A stretch of 64,000 bases of DNA from Actinomucor elegans (lineage: Eukaryota > Mucoromycota > Mucoromycetes > Mucorales > Mucoraceae), in contig JAMSLZ010000003.1 in the NCBI GenBank assembly GCA_026027325.1, positions 1,736,001-1,800,000 on the forward strand. Reading direction: 5' to 3'. The notes under the pieces are model-generated. The model did not search any database. It had not been told where the DNA came from and saw nothing but the letters and a program-made list of their open reading frames with translations. The translations under genes were made by a program, and so were the position numbers. How positions within the stretch are numbered: the first letter of the stretch is position 1; the number at the start of each line of letters is the position of its first letter. Shown here one piece after another: positions 59,190 through 64,000 of the stretch.

Positions 59190-60938
59190 CTTTTAGTTAT
59201 GAAAAGAAAAGGAAGAAAATTTCGGATTAAAGCTCGCTTATTTATACAAGTTACAATAGGAGAAGGAGCCGCCAAAGCCTATCAACTTACATCATGAACT
59301 CTATAAGCGTCATTGATTGGACAAGTTACCTAGTCGTTGTACAAGAGCATTGATATATAGATCCACGTGTTACATCGTTGGGGGGGAAAGACTCTATTCT
59401 TCTTTTAAGGGCTTATAATCCATGTTTGGGTTAAGCTTGTTTAGTATTTTTTTGACATTCCACCCACTCAGAGTCAGTCTACAACTACACGTTACTCTTA
59501 AATGAAAAATCCCAATAGTCGTTTGTTGTTATATTTATCCAGTTTCTTGTCTTTTATATAAAAGGCCTTTTATTCAATCATAAAATATCCGCATGGTTGG
59601 AATAATATCATCAGACAAACCCGTTATCGTCGCGTCTTTACAGTATCGAACCGCTCCCCCTCCCCACGGACTGTATTTCCAAATTTAATTCCAAGAGCCT
59701 TGCTTTCATTTTATGGATTAGCTTATCGCAGGAAATTATTACTCGTGCTACTGTATGTAAGCAACACTGGCTTATTCAATGACGATAGCACCTGTATCCA
59801 ATTTGCTTGATGAGCTCCTCTGTGATCCATTTATTTCAACCAATACAATGTGCACGGTCATCCGTCAGAATGGCTTAGATTGGACTCATTGATCAATAGT
59901 TGTCTTTTTATTTAATCATCAAATGTAAGCCTATACTAATAGCGATAAATACACCTCTTAAAGAAAACCACTATAATTATGCTTTCCAGAACGAATACTA
60001 TAATGAATATGCACCATCGTGATGCTGCTCATGATTCAACAACGCTTATTTGTTATCAGAAGAAATCTACGCCCTTTTGTGCTATAAAACCAACTTGCCA
60101 ATCAGATTCTGCTCCATTTTCATTCCTTCTTATCGTTTCATTGTGATTCGATGTCTTTATTATAAAGTTATACGTGAATCAGATGATGCTTGCAGATGGG
60201 TCTTGAATTACACCTACTTTTAAACATTAAGGCATCTAGATACCCCAGACAGAAACGATTCGTATGCAGCATGCAAACACGCTTGTTCCAGGACACTGCC
60301 ATGGTGTCACTTGAATCCGATGACCAACACCGTTCTATATTTATTTGAGCGCCTTCTTTGGTTTATAATAAGCAAAACTGGGCTTGAAGTTGCTTGCGCA
60401 GAAAGAGCTGTTTCAAAGGAATCATGCTGCTCTTAATAGAAGACCGATGCCGAAAAATGCTTTCGTACATCTATAATGCCTCTGAAAACCATTTATATGA
60501 CCTTTAGAGCACCTATGTTATATGTCTCTTGTTTCGATAAACGTTGAACAGACCAGAATAATTTGATCGGCTATCGGAATACGAATAATTACCCTTCTCG
60601 GCAAAAAGGTTTCCAATATTCAACTATGTTCGGTCCAAAACAAGGCAAGATAGAAATCTGATGTACGAAACTTATGTAGAGTCAAGCATGTTCGTTAAAA
60701 CAGTTCAAGTCATCCTATTTATATATCAGCGTAAAAAAAGGACACTAAGAAACTCCGATTATGCAGCGCTTTTGTTCTCTGGAACGCAATATCTCTTCAT
60801 TTTGCCATAAAATTAGACCATTGGAAAGACAATCAAATGCTCCACAAAAGGAATTAACCTCTTAAAAACCAAATGAGCATTGTCCATGTGCTGCTGTATG
60901 ATTTCTATATTTTTGTATATTCATGTGTAGAAATTTTC

Positions 60939-60988
<50 letters not shown>

Positions 60989-61311
60989 GCTCAGAAAATT
61001 GACATGGAATACTACTCATCCGTAAATGTCGATCAGCATCAATCAATTATCGCATCACAATAATAATCCATGCTCAGAATGTGCTGTCACATCTATTGAA
61101 ACTACTAATCTATTCCAATGCATTCTATTCCTTTCGCACATTTCGTTAATCTGGCAAATAAAAGAGTATTGCTCACTCATTCACCTTCATTTAGCCAGTA
61201 AACATTCTCGAAATAGAAGCCTAGACCTTCATCCAAGAACCGCCCTCATAAATAAAAGGAGAGTCTCATTAATATATATTACATTCTTTATTATTATTAT
61301 TATTATTATTA
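59190..61311. other. Gene-poor region with 44-base T run and (TTA)n
   Basis: No gene is supported. It contains 44 consecutive T at 60942-60985 and an ATT microsatellite (61288-61316) that merges with the Snf2 stop codon. Reading frames on the plus strand here mostly run antisense into the Snf2 gene. Confidence 0.55.
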
Positions 61312-64000
61312 TTAATAGTTTTGTCTTGCACGTTTGGCAGCTCGTTTATCAGTCAAATCGTCTTCCGCTTCCATCTGCTTCAACCATTGCTTATCCGTCA
61401 TACCATCATCATAACGCACCGTATCCTTGTTCCTTTGGCCTCTACCCATAATCAAGTCATCATTGACATGGTAATCCGCCATTTGGTCATAACGATATAT
61501 ATCAGGCAACTCCCAATCTTGGATCAATCGTTCGGGTTTCTTGCCATTATCTCCATACTTGCGACGCCATTCTTCAGCATCCACGCGCTGTCTCTCCAAA
61601 TCCATCTTGTTAAAAATAGCATATTCCTGATCAGATCGTTTCAAGATTGTATTGAGTTCTTCATCATCCAATTCATCGCTTTCTTCTTCAGCTTCACGTG
61701 GTTCTTCAACATTGCCTTTATCTTCCAACAAGGACCTCAAGAACGCCTCACGGTCTTCTTCTGTACTACGGTGATCGAATTTACCTGCTTGAATGACCTT
61801 GCCATCAATATCCAACTTGTATTGAGCTCGCGCTAGGATGTTCTCTTCAACTGAATCTTCAGTAATCAACCGGAAAATGCGTACTTCTTTGGTTTGACCG
61901 ATACGATGTGCTCGATCTTGAGCCTGAAGATCTTGGTGAGGGTTCCTATTTCAAATATTAGCGATTTACTCTATCTGATCCAATAGATATGTTTACCAAT
62001 CTGAATCAAAGATGATGACTGTATCGGCAGTTTGCAGGTTGAGACCCAAACCACCAGCACGTGTACTTAACAAAAATATAAAGTAAGGTGAATCAGGCGC
62101 GTTAAATACTTGCAACAGGTTGGATCGATCGTCTGATTTTGTAGAACCGTCTAAACGCAAGTGACGAAATCCGCGATAAATACAAAAGTCTTCCATGATA
62201 TCCATGATTTGAGTCATTTGAAAAAAGATGAGAACCTACTAAGGAGTTTAATATACATAGATCATCACATATGCATAATACTTTACTCTATGGCCTGTCG
62301 CTCTCAGCTTGGGTAACATACGATCAAGCAGATCAAATTTGCCAGAAACACGATAAAGCAATTCATTACTGATCTTGTATGGATTGATCACTCGTTCTAC
62401 TTCTTCAAAGACAAAAGGATGGTTACATATCTTACGCAGTTGCATAATAGCATTATTTAAGCCCTTGATACTCGTTTTTCTGCAGGAGAATCATGTTAAT
62501 ATAACGCAAACAACATCTAAAGTATACGTTACCCGCTACTATTGCTGCTGCCAAAGAGTACGCCATATTTTTTCATTTGTGAATACAGTCTAGATTGAAG
62601 TGCAGATAGTTTACATTTGATAACAGTTTCTACTTTGTCAGGTAGTTCGGATTCCACATCTTTCTTTAAACGTCTCAGCAAGAATGGACGCAGTACCTAA
62701 AAAAAAAAAATCAGTTTAGAAGATAAGCATCCCATGGAAGAGCTTGGTTCTACCTTGTGAAGACGTTTAATAATCAAAAGTTGTTCTTCTTCATTGAGCT
62801 CCACCTTGTCTTGTACACCTTGATTAGAAAAGGGTGTGTTAAACCATTCTTCAAAACTCTTGACAGAGTTAAAAATCTTGGGCAATACAAAGTTCAAAAG
62901 AGCCCATAATTCTGGTAAATTGTTCTAAACCAACTGCTTAGTATATGCACATATATATACGCTCATTCAGCCCTTTACCTGTAGTGGTGTGCCGGTCAAA
63001 ATTAAACGATAGCGAGCAAAGTAATACTGTCTTAACACCATGTTTAGCTTTGACTGTGTGTTTTTCAGACGGTGGCCTTCATCCATAATCATATATTGCC
63101 ATTTGATCTTGGACAAGACAGGTCTGTCCTTGATGATATAATCAAAAGTAGTAAGCAGTACTTGGAAATCTCGATGCTTGATCTGCTTTTTTTGAATATC
63201 TTTACGTATATCTGGTGTGCCCTTATAGCAAATCATGGAAACAGATGGAGCCCATTTGTCAAATTCCAAAGACCAGTTAGTAAGCGTTCTATACATTGCG
63301 TTAGTTTTTTTTATGAATTGCTTTGGAATATGGTATACTTTACGATAAAGGTACAATAATCAAGTAAGGGCCGTTTTGCTTCTTGGTTTCAATCAGGTAA
63401 GTAATCAAACTAATAGTTTGAATTGTTTTACCCAAACCCATTTCATCTGCAAGAATACCGTTCAATCGATTGTTATAGAGCGACACCATCCATTGCAAGC
63501 CCTTGATCTAAAGGCAATGTTAATAGTGAAAAATAAATAAATAAAAAGTCTACAATTGTACCTGGTATTCCTTAAGTTTACCACCTGTCATAATAGATGG
63601 CTGTTTCACCTTTTCTTGAATTCGATGTGCCATTCTATAGTAATCAAATTTGTTACCATTGCGATCCTATCACAAGACTGTAAGCAAAGAAACAATATCG
63701 CTAATTCATATTTGAAGTTACAGTTAACATCATTTCCTCATCCACTTCTTCTTGACCATCCTCTTCATCAAAATTCATGTTCTCTGTCTGCTGATCTACC
63801 ACAGCTTTCGTAAGTGATTCTAAATAAGTGCCCGTCTGTCTCAACAGTAATGTCAAACGTGTATCCTTGGCTTCATCAATTAGCTTCATATAAGCTTCTT
63901 CGTCATCATTACGCAGAGCACGAATACGGTCCTTGGATCGTTTGTCTGTTCTTCGTTGTTCTTCTTTGTCGATATGTGCATGGAATTGCAGAATGGCTTT
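61312..64000 (-). CDS. Snf2/Sth1 (BRG1-type) chromatin-remodelling ATPase, partial; ends before a bromodomain
   Basis: The DNA translocase of a SWI/SNF or RSC complex; the N-terminus lies beyond the window. Order from the right edge: the end of an HSA region, the BRK-like linker ([20 protein letters not shown]), then helicase motifs [15 protein letters not shown] (I), MDEGHRLKN (II), [11 protein letters not shown] (III), [14 protein letters not shown] and [17 protein letters not shown]. These continue with [15 protein letters not shown] (IV), [19 protein letters not shown] (V) and [19 protein letters not shown] (VI). The SnAC region ([20 protein letters not shown], then [16 protein letters not shown]) follows. 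The protein stops at RAARARQNY-like sequence (KRAARARQNY with one Lys more), about where an AT-hook and bromodomain normally begin. Many short introns are present. The stop codon is part of a (TAA)n run. Confidence 0.93.

Noticed and set aside
61026..61836. Plus-strand reading frames across the Snf2 3' end
   Set aside because: They are antisense to the conserved SnAC and helicase coding sequence and have no features of their own.

Overview
The window looks like nuclear DNA of an early-diverging filamentous fungus, most likely Mucoromycota/Mucorales. It is AT-rich. Genes are cut by many 45-70 bp introns with GTAAGT-like donors and CTAAC/TACTAAC branch points. Protein types (CBM5/12 chitinase, Zn2Cys6 regulator, Sgd1, Ccr4, POT transporter, prohibitin, dUTPase) are fungal. 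The species cannot be named from sequence alone. Exon joins were worked out by hand from splice signals and reading-frame phase.

Layout. 1-11 kb: the 3' part of an SLC35F-type transporter runs off the left edge (-), followed by a trehalose-6-phosphate phosphatase (+), a 14-exon GH18 chitinase (-) and the nucleolar protein Sgd1/NOM1 (-). 11-15 kb: a broken retrotransposon gag fragment, two short insertions flanked by target-site duplications, tRNA-Gly(GCC) and repeat-rich DNA. 15.5-19 kb: phosphopantothenoylcysteine ligase (+) converging on the Ccr4 deadenylase (-). 19-25.3 kb: a gene-poor block with a decayed repeat of roughly 180 bp. 25.3-27.1 kb: a peptide transporter. 29.8-42.9 kb: the dense core, with a mitochondrial NAD+-type carrier, a CENP-P/Ctf19-like kinetochore protein divergent from dUTPase, prohibitin 1, a 57-residue Cys-rich protein, a NAT8-like protein, an LRR protein, a Zn2Cys6 regulator and a secreted thaumatin-like protein. 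42.9-47.9 kb: repeats and a near-perfect 0.7 kb palindrome carrying two inverted tRNA-Phe genes. 47.9-59.2 kb: a Gln-rich zinc-binding protein with a (QQQA)n minisatellite, a short-chain dehydrogenase, an FH2-less formin-type GBD/FH3 protein and a protein with a PP1-docking-like motif. 61.3-64 kb: the C-terminal part of a Snf2/Sth1 (BRG1-type) remodelling ATPase that stops before any bromodomain.

The most interesting items are: the CENP-P-like protein sharing a 158 bp promoter, with two ACGCGT boxes, with dUTPase; the tRNA-Phe palindrome; the two TSD-flanked poly(A)-tailed mini-insertions upstream of tRNA-Gly, whose shared hairpin shows a compensatory base change; the dispersed degenerate satellite; and several conserved proteins with lost modules (TPP with a shrunken GT20 half, formin N-terminus without FH2, Snf2 without bromodomain, NAT8-like protein without the acetyl-CoA loop). 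The genes are mostly unrelated housekeeping and accessory functions; nothing suggests a metabolic cluster.
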